DNA of 34,568 nt from Bordetella parapertussis. GTDB lineage: Bacteria > Pseudomonadota > Gammaproteobacteria > Burkholderiales > SG8-41. Below the pieces are notes generated by a model. It was given only the letters and a program-made list of their open reading frames with translations. It was not told the origin of the DNA and did no database searches. The position numbers and the translations under genes are program-made. Shown in pieces: positions 7,865 to 15,666 of this stretch (position 1 is the first letter of the stretch; each line of letters begins with the position of its first letter). The stretch lies in the NCBI GenBank assembly GCA_945862135.1, contig CAMAYE010000011.1, forward strand, positions 1 through 34,568. The letters are read 5' to 3'.

Positions 7865-8878
7865 TCATCCCGCACTGCTTTCTTCCGACCCAATTGCCGC
7901 AGCAGGTTTGTCGGCACGTGTTTTCCACAAAGACACCAGCACACCGCCAGCAATCAGGCCGAATGTGACGCTCAGCGAGATCACCGGCGGCACCTTGCCG
8001 ATGATACCGACCAGAAATATCTTCGATCCGATGAACACCAGCACCAGCGCGAGCGCATATTTCAGATACTTGAAACGGTGAATCATTGCGGCCAGCGCAA
8101 AATAAAGTGCGCGCAGGCCCAGAATCGCAAAAATGTTGCTGGTATAGACAATGAACGGATCAGAGGTGATCGCAAAAATTGCCGGCACCGAGTCCACGGC
8201 AAACACCAGATCAACGAACTCCACAAGGCATAGCGCAAGAAACAACGGGGTCGCCCATCGCACCACACGCCCCGTCGCCGGGTCGGGCCTCTGCACAAAG
8301 AAGGCATTGCCAGCGAGTTCCGGGGTGACACGCATGTGCTTGCGCAACAGCTTCAGCAGAGGATTGCTGGCAATGTCAGGCATATGATCAGCCAGTAACC
8401 ACATCTTGACACCGGTGATTACAAGGAACAGACCGAACACGTAAAGAATCCAGCTGAACTGACTGACCAGCACTGCGCCCAATCCGATCATGATCGCACG
8501 CAGCACGATCACGCCGAGGATTCCCCAGAACAACACCCTGTGCTGATACTGCCGCGGGATTGCGAAGTAGGTAAAAATCAGAGCAATCACAAAAACGTTG
8601 TCCATCGACAACGATTTCTCGATCAGAAAACCGGTGTAATACTCCGTCCCTCTTTCGGCTCCCAGTTGCCACCACACCCAGGCCCCGAACAGCAGTGCGA
8701 CGCCGATATAGCCTGCCGACAGCAACAGACTTTCACGAACGCCGATTTCATGGTCATCCCGGTGCAGAACACCCAGGTCAAATGCCAGCAACGCGGTAAC
8801 GATGCTGATGAAGAACAGCCAGAGCCATACAGCGTGACCCAGGAACGGAATCTGGAGAAATTCGGTGACGGCCTCCAT
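7865..8878 (-). CDS. TerC family integral membrane protein (Alx-like)
   Basis: This 337-residue protein has about nine transmembrane helices and the acidic intramembrane motifs of TerC/Alx: SLSMDNVFVIALIF at about 89-102 and VEFVDLVFAVDSVPAIFA at about 218-235. Alx/TerC proteins are linked to manganese (and possibly calcium) export at the inner membrane; some members contribute to tellurite resistance. Its length matches the Alx branch. The start ATG has AAGGA about 11 bases upstream. It follows the TerB-like gene on the same strand with a 35-bp gap, so the two probably form an operon. No yybP-ykoY (Mn) riboswitch was recognised in the leader. Confidence 0.9.
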   Translation of the reverse strand: MEAVTEFLQIPFLGHAVWLWLFFISIVTALLAFDLGVLHRDDHEIGVRESLLLSAGYIGVALLFGAWVWWQLGAERGTEYYTGFLIEKSLSMDNVFVIALIFTYFAIPRQYQHRVLFWGILGVIVLRAIMIGLGAVLVSQFSWILYVFGLFLVITGVKMWLLADHMPDIASNPLLKLLRKHMRVTPELAGNAFFVQRPDPATGRVVRWATPLFLALCLVEFVDLVFAVDSVPAIFAITSDPFIVYTSNIFAILGLRALYFALAAMIHRFKYLKYALALVLVFIGSKIFLVGIIGKVPPVISLSVTFGLIAGGVLVSLWKTRADKPAAAIGSEESSAG

Positions 8879-8913
8879 CGTGTCGTTCTTTCCTTTTTAG
8901 TTCAACAGTACGA

Positions 8914-9354
8914 TCAACAATGCATCGGCGCCGGGCTGGCAGCACTCTTATCAAAGCTGTTGACCTCGATGCCCCAGTCTTCGATGACTGCCTTCAAAAT
9001 CGCAAGTTCACCCTCGCTGCAATAGCTGTCCGCTTCGGCCACGGAGGTGCAGAGCTGCAGCACACTGAGTCTCAACACAGGATTCCGGACCTCCGCGAGA
9101 ACCTGCCGCAATGTTTGCCGGTCGAGCCGACACGCGCCTTCCCAGCTCAAATAAGCAGTGCCCAGCAAATCTTCGCAGCATGTTCGCACCACTTCATGCA
9201 AGTCATCACTGCTTAGGCCTAGCCGTGCAGGTGCATCCATGTGATCCAGCCTCTCAAGCTCCGCACGCGACAGACTTCCATCAGCGACTAATGCCAGCGC
9301 AACAATACGAGCAGCTGCACGAGGGCTGTCATTCGGATAAGAACGCAAAGTCAT
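8914..9354 (-). CDS. TerB-like domain protein
   Basis: This 146-residue acidic helical protein has the TerB pattern: ALALVADGSLSRAELERLD near the start and VAEADSYCSEGELAILKAVIEDWG near the end, each with conserved Asp/Glu that in TerB bind metal ions. It is probably cytoplasmic and works with the downstream TerC membrane protein. The start is uncertain: the ATG at 9354 is only one base from AAGGAG, which is too close, whereas an in-frame TTG at 9348 sits 7 bases from the box. An open frame runs to 9501 but its extension does not look like the domain. Confidence 0.8.
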   Translation of the reverse strand: MTLRSYPNDSPRAAARIVALALVADGSLSRAELERLDHMDAPARLGLSSDDLHEVVRTCCEDLLGTAYLSWEGACRLDRQTLRQVLAEVRNPVLRLSVLQLCTSVAEADSYCSEGELAILKAVIEDWGIEVNSFDKSAASPAPMHC

Positions 9355-9669
9355 GCTCCTTGAATAATAGAAAAACAAATTCCCAATCAAAACACCTCTG
9401 ATCCAGTATTTACGCCTGCCCTTATGTTGCAGTGGCGAAGTCCGGTATCGGAAATCATCCTGGCCCGCCGGCGGATTGGGCTGTGACAGCCTTCTCGACA
9501 ACTCAACCCGTTTATCGAGTCCGGTGCGGCACAGCCGGACACCGGATCATGTCGGGGAGCCATCAATTTCGATGACTTTCTGCTCGATCATGACCGGCGG
9601 AACATCAGAGCAAACGGAACAATGCCTCAATTTCTCCATATTCTTTCTCCATATTTATGGACACAACAC
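9355..9669. other. Intergenic region of about 315 bp, no convincing gene
   Basis: This is the gap between the TerB-like gene and the hibernation-factor-like gene. It contains a 13-base unit (TTTCTCCATATTC/T) repeated in tandem at 9631-9656. On the minus strand the stretch 9355-9600 is open in pieces interrupted by one stop (fragments MIEQKVIEIDGSPT and RRLSQPNPPAGQDDFRYR), which could be a decayed small gene, but I cannot recognise it. The promoter of the TerB-TerC unit should lie here. Confidence 0.45.
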
Positions 9670-10029
9670 TCAATTCACGGCTACCAGCTGACGGTTCACG
9701 CGCAGCTTGTTTCCACGCATGCGCGACGGATCACGATCACGTCGCCACGCACGTACCAGTAGTCGCGCGGCTCGGGACAGCGCCGTATCCAGCGCGGCCC
9801 GCCAATCGCTGGCGGTCGAAGTAATCACGAGAACACTTCGCCCGTTGGACTTCAACAACACCTGGCATCGCTTGTCCACGCCACCGCGGTGTCCATTGAC
9901 GTCGGATAGCTGGATCTGTGCCCGCGAAACCATCCAAGCCAGCCGTCGCATCACGAAACGCACTCGATGCTCGGCAAGGTCGCGGTATTCGGCACTGCGG
10001 GGATCACGGGTTTCAATCTGCACTTGCAT
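9670..10029 (-). CDS. HPF/RaiA-family ribosome-associated protein
   Basis: A 119-residue protein beginning MQVQIETRDPRSAEYRDLAE. It shows the alternating beta-alpha pattern of the ribosome hibernation factor domain, with the characteristic IQLSDVNGHRGGVDKRCQV at about 47-65 and a final helix WRAALDTALSRAARLL. Family members bind the 30S subunit decoding region and silence ribosomes in stationary phase or stress. The C-terminal 25 residues are very basic (RRDRDPSRMRGNKLRVNR), consistent with rRNA binding; no long dimerisation domain is present. AAGGAGGTG lies just upstream of the ATG at 10029, a strong ribosome-binding site. It is divergent from nhaR. Confidence 0.8.
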   Translation of the reverse strand: MQVQIETRDPRSAEYRDLAEHRVRFVMRRLAWMVSRAQIQLSDVNGHRGGVDKRCQVLLKSNGRSVLVITSTASDWRAALDTALSRAARLLVRAWRRDRDPSRMRGNKLRVNRQLVAVN

Positions 10030-10139
10030 GTCACACCTCCTTGAGTTGAACAACGCTTGAACGACGCACACAAGATAGAGTGGGCAGAACTTCCGAAAAA
10101 GCAGATAATTAAGTATCTAAATTCCTAAAAATACTGAAT
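10030..10139. promoter_or_regulatory. AT-rich divergent promoter region of the HPF-like and nhaR genes
   Basis: This 110-bp region contains an interrupted dyad AGTAT (10112-10116) / ATACT (10131-10135) a few bases before the nhaR ATG, within a markedly AT-rich stretch. The position suggests an autoregulatory LysR-type site, since LysR proteins usually bind interrupted dyads in divergent promoters. Assignment as a NhaR operator is inference. Confidence 0.4.
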
Positions 10140-11030
10140 ATGTGGCGGAACTTCAGCTACAAACATCTCTATTACTTCTGGGTGGTCGCCCGCGAAGGCG
10201 GCGTTTCCAGGGCGGCTACCCGCCTGGGTATGGCGGTACAAACCGTCAGCGCCCAGGTACGCGAACTGGAACGGGAACTGGGTTTCGCCTTGCTCAAGCC
10301 CGCCGGCCGCGGCCTCGCACTGACCGAAGCCGGAGTTGCCGCGATGCGTCAGGCCGACCAGATTTTTCAACTGGGTGAGCAACTACCCGCCATCGTCAGG
10401 GACGCCGCAGAACCGGCCAGCATCCGGCTTTCAGTGGGCATTTCGGATGGCCTGCCCAAACTGGCGGTGCGACGTCTGCTGCAACCGGTACTCGACACGG
10501 AAAACCTGCGGCTGTTATGTCATGAGGATGAATTCGATGACCTGTTGGGCGATCTCGCGCTGCACCGCTTGGACGTCGTATTGGCTGACCGCCCGGCACC
10601 ACCGAATCCAAATCTGAAGTTATACAGCCACGAACTCGGATCATCAGCCGTCGCCTGGTACGCACCCGAGCCACTGCTGCCTGCGGCACGCCGCAGCTTC
10701 CCGCAAAGCCTTGCCAAGGTTCCCGTATTGCTGCCCACAGCACATGCCTCGGTGCGATTTAAAATTGATCATTGGTTTGAACGCAATGACGTGACCCCTC
10801 GAATTACAGGCGAGTTCGAAGACAGCGCCTTGCTTGCAACATTTGGCGCCGCGGGCTTTGGGGTCTTTCCTGCTGCAGAACTGATACACGACAAACTGAC
10901 TTCACGCTACGACGTCAGGCGCATCGGTCCGTGTGAAGGTGTTGAAGAAAGATTTTTTGCCATTGGCACCGAAAAGAAAGTCGCTCATCCGATGGTCCAA
11001 CTACTGTTGCAGTCGAACAGCAGGAGCTAG
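10140..11030 (+). CDS. nhaR: LysR-family transcriptional activator NhaR
   Basis: This 296-residue regulator opens with YKHLYYFWVVAREGGVSRAA, the distinctive NhaR version of the LysR winged helix, with VQTVSAQVRELERELG as recognition helix and linker. The effector domain contains DVVLADRP and GEFEDSALLATFGAAGFGVFPA, both aligning with E. coli NhaR as I remember it. NhaR senses Na+ and in enterobacteria activates nhaA, osmC and pga genes. No nhaA antiporter gene is visible here, so the target may be the divergent hibernation-factor gene or distant loci. The ATG has no visible ribosome-binding site, which may mean a leaderless or poorly translated message. Confidence 0.85.
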   Translation: MWRNFSYKHLYYFWVVAREGGVSRAATRLGMAVQTVSAQVRELERELGFALLKPAGRGLALTEAGVAAMRQADQIFQLGEQLPAIVRDAAEPASIRLSVGISDGLPKLAVRRLLQPVLDTENLRLLCHEDEFDDLLGDLALHRLDVVLADRPAPPNPNLKLYSHELGSSAVAWYAPEPLLPAARRSFPQSLAKVPVLLPTAHASVRFKIDHWFERNDVTPRITGEFEDSALLATFGAAGFGVFPAAELIHDKLTSRYDVRRIGPCEGVEERFFAIGTEKKVAHPMVQLLLQSNSRS

Positions 11031-11107
11031 CCTGCACCCCTTGCGATTTCGTCTTTCAATGATGGCGATCCTCAACTAAACTGACAACAAACAATCAGGA
11101 GAAAACC

Positions 11108-11716
11108 ATGCTCACCATCTACGGCTCCGCCAACTCCCGCGCCCTCCGCGTCATCTGGATGGCCGCTGAACTCGGCCTCAAATACGAACACAAGGACTGG
11201 TTGCCGCGCTCACCGGAAACAAAGACTGACGACTACCTTGCGCTGAATCCCAACGCGCGCGTGCCTTCGATTGATGACGATGGCTTCATCCTCAGCGAAT
11301 CGATGGCAATCAACATGTACCTCGCGAAAAAGCACAAAAGCGCGCTCTACCCTGCCGACCCGAAACTGGAAGCACTTTGCTGGCAGTGGAGCTTGTGGGA
11401 AACAGACCGCCTCGACCGCCAGATCGTTGATTACGTGCGCAACAGCGTGGCCTCCCCTCCCGCAGAGCGCAAACCGGCGATCGCTGAAGCGGCATGGCTG
11501 CAGGTCGCACCCGCCTTTGATGTGCTGGAAACTGCTCTGAACAAATCGGCCTGGCTGTGCGGGCCCGCGTTTTCGATCGGCGACCTCAACGTCGCCAGCG
11601 CGCTTTATCGTGCACTGTCGATCGACGTCAGCAAATGGCCGGCATTCGACGCCTGGCTGCACAAGTGCTGGGACCGTCCTGCCGCAAAGCACGCACGATC
11701 CTTGCGCGAACAGTAA
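11108..11716 (+). CDS. Glutathione S-transferase family protein
   Basis: This 202-residue protein has an N-terminal thioredoxin-like domain beginning MLTIYGSANSRALRVIWMAAE, with the SRALR region where the active-site Ser/Cys lies. It carries the conserved cis-proline motif ARVPSIDDDGFILSESMAIN (about 50-69), whose Glu-Ser pair binds the glutathione gamma-glutamyl group. The C-terminal all-helical domain contains FSIGDLNVAS, the N-capping box. It is cytosolic, probably detoxifying or in a catabolic route. CAGGAG sits 7 bases before the ATG. The length is typical. Confidence 0.92.
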   Translation: MLTIYGSANSRALRVIWMAAELGLKYEHKDWLPRSPETKTDDYLALNPNARVPSIDDDGFILSESMAINMYLAKKHKSALYPADPKLEALCWQWSLWETDRLDRQIVDYVRNSVASPPAERKPAIAEAAWLQVAPAFDVLETALNKSAWLCGPAFSIGDLNVASALYRALSIDVSKWPAFDAWLHKCWDRPAAKHARSLREQ

Positions 11717-11898
11717 ACGGGCTACCGGTACTTATGTTTCAGCGGTGACTGTAAGCAATTGATTATTTTATATTTTTAATCCGATTGCATTGTGTGCTTC
11801 GGCGCACCGCCACCAGGAGTAGCATGCAGCAACGGCCGGACTGACCTAACAACAACACCGTCAGCCGGCCATTCGATCATCAAGCTCTGGGAGGAGCC

Positions 11899-12974
11899 AT
11901 GCCGTCACTGCGCCGTGTTGCCACGTTGTTGCTTGCCTGCATTCTTTACGCCGCGTTGCCGGCTCTTGCCGCGAATTTCCCGGAGCCCAAAGAAGGCAGC
12001 TGGGTCGCGAAAAATTTCAAATTCCATACCGGCGAGGTGATGGCGGAAGTCACTCTGCATTACCGCACCATCGGTTCGCCGGCCAATGAGCCGGTGCTGC
12101 TGCTGCACGGCACCGCAGGCTCCGGCCTCAACTTCATGACGCGCAATTTCGCCGAAGAAATGTTCGGCCCCGGCCAGCCGCTGGATGCCACGAAGTACTT
12201 CATCATCCTTCCCGACGCACTGGGCAGCGGCAAATCAACTCGCCCCTCAAGCAGCGGCCTGCGCATGAAGTTCCCGAAATACAACTCCGACGACATGGTG
12301 CAGGCGCACTACCGTCTGGTCACTGAAGGACTCGGCATCAAGCACCTGCGCATGGTAATGGGCAATTCCATGGGCGGCATGCATACCTGGGTGTGGGCGA
12401 CGAAATACCCGGACATGATGGACGTTGCCGTGCCGATGGCCTGCCAGCCCGGTGCAATGTCGGGTCGCAATTGGATGATGCGGCGACTGCTAGCGGATTC
12501 GATCCGCAATGATCCGGAATGGAACAACGGCGACTACACCGAACAGCCGCGCAACATGACGCGGCTTCTGACGTACTTCTCGATCGCCACCAGCGGCGGC
12601 AACATTGCGGTGTACAACGCCGCGCCGACCTCGGCACAAGGCGACGCCCTGCTCGCCAAACGGCTGGCCGTGCCGTTCCGCCGCGATGCCAACGATGTAC
12701 TGCTGCAATGGGAATCATCCGCCGACTACAACCCGATGCCGCTGCTCGACCGCGCCAGGCAACGGTGCTCGCGATCAATGCTGCCGATGACGAACGCAAT
12801 CCGCCAGAGCTGGGCATGATGGAAAATGCCATGAAGCGGGTGAAGAACGGCCGCTACCTGCTGATCCCGCAGAGCGCCGACACCCGTGGTCACAGCACCA
12901 CCGGCATGGCAAAGTTTTACAAAAAGGAACTCGATGAACTGCTGCGGACTGCGCCGCAGCGCAAGCCGGGTTAA
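11899..12974 (+). pseudogene. Frameshifted MetX-like alpha/beta hydrolase (secreted)
   Basis: The first frame runs 11899-12819. It has a Sec signal peptide (MPSLRRVATLLLACILY, cleavage near PALAA-NF), LLLHGTAGSG (oxyanion side) and the nucleophile elbow GNSMGG with Ser157. Near 12750-12765 the homology moves to another frame, which continues ATVLAINAADDERNPPELG to a stop at 12974 and carries the acid (ADD) and the His (DTRGHSTTG) of the triad. Thus the serine is separated from its partners by a single indel. The family resembles homoserine O-acetyltransferase-like hydrolases, but a signal peptide argues against methionine synthesis. GGAGG precedes the ATG. It could be true decay or a sequencing error. 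Confidence 0.85.
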
Positions 12975-13082
12975 ACACAGTGTGCGACGCACGGGTTGGC
13001 GGAAACTTCGATTGAACCTAGAATGTTCCGCAACGGCAACCCTAATGCAGCAATTCAAATAATCAGCCGTGGAGGAAAAACA

Positions 13083-14054
13083 ATGTTCCATTCGTACTGG
13101 AAACTCGCCCCGTTCGCGCTTGCACTGCTTGCTGCTGCCGCACAAGCCGCCGAACCCGCCTACCCCACAAAACCGGTGCGCATCATCGTGCCTTATCCGC
13201 CCGGCGGCACCACCGACCCGACCGCACGTGCGTTTACCGGCTGGTTTGCCGAAAAATTCGGCACCACCTTTGTAGTCGACAACCGCCCTGGTGCGGGTTC
13301 CACGCTGGGCCACGGAATTGGCGCCAAAGCCACACCCGACGGTTACACGCTGCTGCTCGGCACCTCCGGCGGCCTTGTAGTCAGCGCAGCATTCGGCAGC
13401 AAGCTATCCTATGACCCGGTCAAGGATTTCACGCCGATCGGCGTCGGCGTTTACGTGCCTTTCCTGATCGTGGTGCATCCATCGGTGCCCGCAAAGAACG
13501 TGAAGGAACTGGTCGAACTCGCCAAGGCGCAGCCGGGCAAGATCAATTTCGCCTCGCCCGGTACCGGCACCCCCAACCACCTCGGCGTCGAACTGCTCAC
13601 TTCGCTCACCGGCGCGAAATTCACCCATGTGCCCTACAAAGGCGGCGGTCCGGCCACGGTCGATCTGCTGGCAGGGCGTGTACAGGCCATCTTTGGCGGA
13701 GCCGCTCCGTGGCAGCCGCATATGACCAGCGGCAAAGCGCGCGCCATCGCGATTGGTCACCACGAGCGCCTGAAAACCTTGCCCGATGTTCCGGCCATCA
13801 CCGAAACCTACCCGGGCTTCAACAACACCACCTGGTACGGCTTTCTCGGACCAAGCGGAACGCCTGGGCATGTAGTCAGAAAAATCAACGCTGAAATGAA
13901 GCGCGCCGTCGAGGATCCAGGCGTTGTAAAACACCTTGAAAGCATCGGCATGGTTCCGACCTGGACCACACCGCAGCAGATGGGCGAAATGATCCGCACC
14001 GAACTCGCACGGTGGCGCAAAGTAGTGGCCGAGGCCGGCATCAAGCCGGAGTAA
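13083..14054 (+). CDS. Bug/TctC-family tripartite tricarboxylate transporter substrate-binding protein
   Basis: This 323-residue precursor starts with MFHSYWKLAPFALALLAAAA and a cleavage site after AQA, giving a periplasmic protein. The Bug family core follows: YPTKPVRIIVPYPPGGTTD, then FVVDNRPGAGSTLGHGIGAKATPDGYTLLLG, and later HVPYKGGGPATVDLLAGRVQ. Such proteins bind organic acids, often for a TctAB permease. No permease genes are in the window, so it is an orphan, as most Bug proteins are. GGAGGAAAAACA directly precedes the ATG at 13083, which rules out a longer in-frame start at 12996. It lies 108 bp after the broken hydrolase gene and may share its pathway. Confidence 0.93.
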   Translation: MFHSYWKLAPFALALLAAAAQAAEPAYPTKPVRIIVPYPPGGTTDPTARAFTGWFAEKFGTTFVVDNRPGAGSTLGHGIGAKATPDGYTLLLGTSGGLVVSAAFGSKLSYDPVKDFTPIGVGVYVPFLIVVHPSVPAKNVKELVELAKAQPGKINFASPGTGTPNHLGVELLTSLTGAKFTHVPYKGGGPATVDLLAGRVQAIFGGAAPWQPHMTSGKARAIAIGHHERLKTLPDVPAITETYPGFNNTTWYGFLGPSGTPGHVVRKINAEMKRAVEDPGVVKHLESIGMVPTWTTPQQMGEMIRTELARWRKVVAEAGIKPE

Positions 14055-14269
14055 CCGCGGCATCGTCGGATACAAGAGGCGAAAACAACGCCTATGTATC
14101 CGACCGTACAGACAGCCGATTGCATTATGTACGGTATGTGACAAAAGCCTTGTATTCCGGGTATCAAGCGCCTATGGTGAAACAGATCATTCAATGTTGC
14201 CGCCGGTGCTGAGGAATAACCCAGACCGAACGGCGTTCATGACGTCCGGCTGGCCCAAAGGAAAAGCTC

Positions 14270-15010
14270 ATGAACAACAAATTTTCCATCAATGCTGCAC
14301 CACCCGCAGCGCTGTCTCACAAATGCCCGGATTGCGGTTTTATTGATTGGGGCCGGCAGATCGACTTTTCTGCAGATGACTTGCAGCGCTTCTGCAACCG
14401 GATCGAACACCGTCGCCTGAAAACGAAACAAGAGTATCTGCATCGCGCGGGAACCACATTGAGCGCGCTCTACGTCATCAACAGCGGTTTTGTGAAAACC
14501 ATCATCAGCGACGGCAACGGTCACGAGCAGATCACCGGCTTCTCGATGCCGGGCGACCTGATCGGAATGGACGCCATCGCAACCGGAAAACATCAATGCA
14601 GCACCATCGCGCTTGAAGACAGCAGTCTTTGCGGAATGGCGTTTGCAGATCTGGAGCAGCTCAATCGCGATATACCGGCGTTACAGCACCACTTCCATCA
14701 GACGATGGGGGCGGAAATCACCCGCGATCACGGCATGATGCTGCTGCTGGGCGCGATGCGTGCAGAGGAACGGGTCGCCATGTTCCTTCTTAACCTGTCG
14801 CGGCGATTCGCCCTCCGCGGCCGTTCGGGAACTCGTTTCCGCATGCCCATGACGCGGCAGGAAATCGGCAACTATCTCGGACTTCAGCTGGAAACCGTCA
14901 GTCGCGCGTTTTCGCATCTTGCCAGCGCACAACTGATCGAGATCGACAGCAAGGAAGTCGAAATCAAGAGCCTGGAACGGCTGCGGCTGGTATTGCAGGG
15001 CCGGAACTGA
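14270..15010 (+). CDS. FNR-type Crp-family regulator with an incomplete cysteine cluster
   Basis: A 246-residue protein built as FNR: N-terminal Cys motif KCPDCGFIDWGRQIDF, sensor barrel, dimer helix, and winged helix with MTRQEIGNYLGLQLETVSRAFSHL. The recognition core E-x-x-S-R (ETVSR) is the FNR/ANR type that reads TTGAT-like half-sites. FNR normally needs four cysteines for a 4Fe-4S cluster, spaced C-x2-C-x5-C plus a distant one. Here Cys19 and Cys22 are present and Cys121 matches the distant ligand, but the third N-terminal position (residue 28) is Gly. Cys42 and Cys110 could substitute. It may be a variant oxygen sensor or an oxygen-blind regulator. AAAGGA lies upstream of the ATG. Confidence 0.88.
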   Translation: MNNKFSINAAPPAALSHKCPDCGFIDWGRQIDFSADDLQRFCNRIEHRRLKTKQEYLHRAGTTLSALYVINSGFVKTIISDGNGHEQITGFSMPGDLIGMDAIATGKHQCSTIALEDSSLCGMAFADLEQLNRDIPALQHHFHQTMGAEITRDHGMMLLLGAMRAEERVAMFLLNLSRRFALRGRSGTRFRMPMTRQEIGNYLGLQLETVSRAFSHLASAQLIEIDSKEVEIKSLERLRLVLQGRN

Positions 15011-15108
15011 ACATACCTCCGGACAGTGCTGTCGGGCTGATCAAGGCGGCCTTGCAAACTCTCGATTAGACTATCCCGCAACCAGGACGCGGGACGAACC
15101 ACGAGACC

Positions 15109-15297
15109 ATTACACCGTTACGCAAAGCCGTCGGTACGATTTACCGCGCCGAATCGCGCCGCGTCTTTGCAACGCTGGTGCGTCTGCTCGGCGACTTCGA
15201 CACGGCCGAAGAAGCGCTGCACGACGCCTTCCGTGCCGCAATGAAACAACGGCCACGCGACGGCACAAGGCGCCACGCTGGCCGCGGTGCTGGATGA
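15109..15297 (+). pseudogene. Remnant of an ECF sigma factor (region 2 only)
   Basis: One frame reads ITPLRKAVGTIYRAESRR, then VFATLVRLLGDFDTAEEALH and DAFRAAMKQRPRDG, which is sigma region 2 of the large ECF group related to SigJ/ECF42 (AESRR..ATL.RLLGDFD.AEEALHDAF). It then loses homology and hits a stop at 15295. There is no ATG at the expected place; an ATT (15109) sits where the family start would be. The rest of the sigma gene (region 4 and the long C-terminal extension) is missing. The break falls at about 15255-15270, where a MoaD-like frame begins, so a deletion has joined the two. Confidence 0.78.
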
Positions 15298-15463
15298 TCT
15301 CGAACATCAGTACCCGGGCATCCGCTTTCGCATCATCGACGAACAGATCCGCATCCGCCGGCATATCCGCATATTCATCAACGGCACGCAGTGTCACGAC
15401 CTCGCGCAACCACTGATCGACTCTGATGAGGTGATCATCGCGCAGGCGCTGAGCGGCGGCTAA
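15260..15463 (+). pseudogene. 5'-truncated MoaD/ThiS-family protein remnant
   Basis: In a frame different from the sigma remnant, the sequence reads GATLAAVLDDLEHQYPGIRF, later IRRHIRIFINGTQCHDLAQP, and DEVIIAQALSGG, then stop. This is the C-terminal two thirds of a ubiquitin-fold MoaD/ThiS protein, including the terminal Gly-Gly that is adenylated and thiocarboxylated in active sulfur carriers. The N-terminal beta strand and start are absent. In relatives such MoaD-like genes are stand-alone about 90-residue proteins next to a beta-propeller gene; no such partner is present here. Translation from an upstream start is not evident, so it is most likely non-functional. Confidence 0.75.
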
Positions 15464-15666
15464 CCCAGTTCAGAATCCTCAATGACGTTTCATTGGCTGA
15501 TTTGTGCAACTGCGCCGTGCCCCAGCAGCACGCCATCCGCACCGCGATATGCACCATGATTGTGCGGCCCCCAGGCATCCTGCGCCGACTAGGCGACGCA
15601 AAACCCTTCCTCTATACTGCGCGACAGATTTAATTGCCGGGCAAGTCAACAAAACAGGGGAGCAGC
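15464..15666 (+). promoter_or_regulatory. Upstream region of the unknown secreted protein
   Basis: No gene is visible in this stretch of about 200 bp. A TATACT at 15613-15618 is a plausible -10 element, with no clear -35 at the right spacing. GGGGAG precedes the downstream ATG. No other structured element was found. Confidence 0.35.

Noticed and set aside
8879-9669. Manganese riboswitch (yybP-ykoY) in front of the TerC unit
   Set aside because: Alx-type genes often have one, but no conserved core of this riboswitch could be picked out in the leader or upstream of the TerB gene.
11899-12974. Homoserine O-acetyltransferase (metX) for methionine synthesis
   Set aside because: The protein has a Sec signal peptide and a non-metabolic context, and the gene is frameshifted; a housekeeping role is unlikely.
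14130-14200. FNR box upstream of the FNR-type gene
   Set aside because: A TTGTA and an ATCAA half-site are present but 8 bases apart instead of 4, so the spacing does not fit TTGAT-N4-ATCAA.
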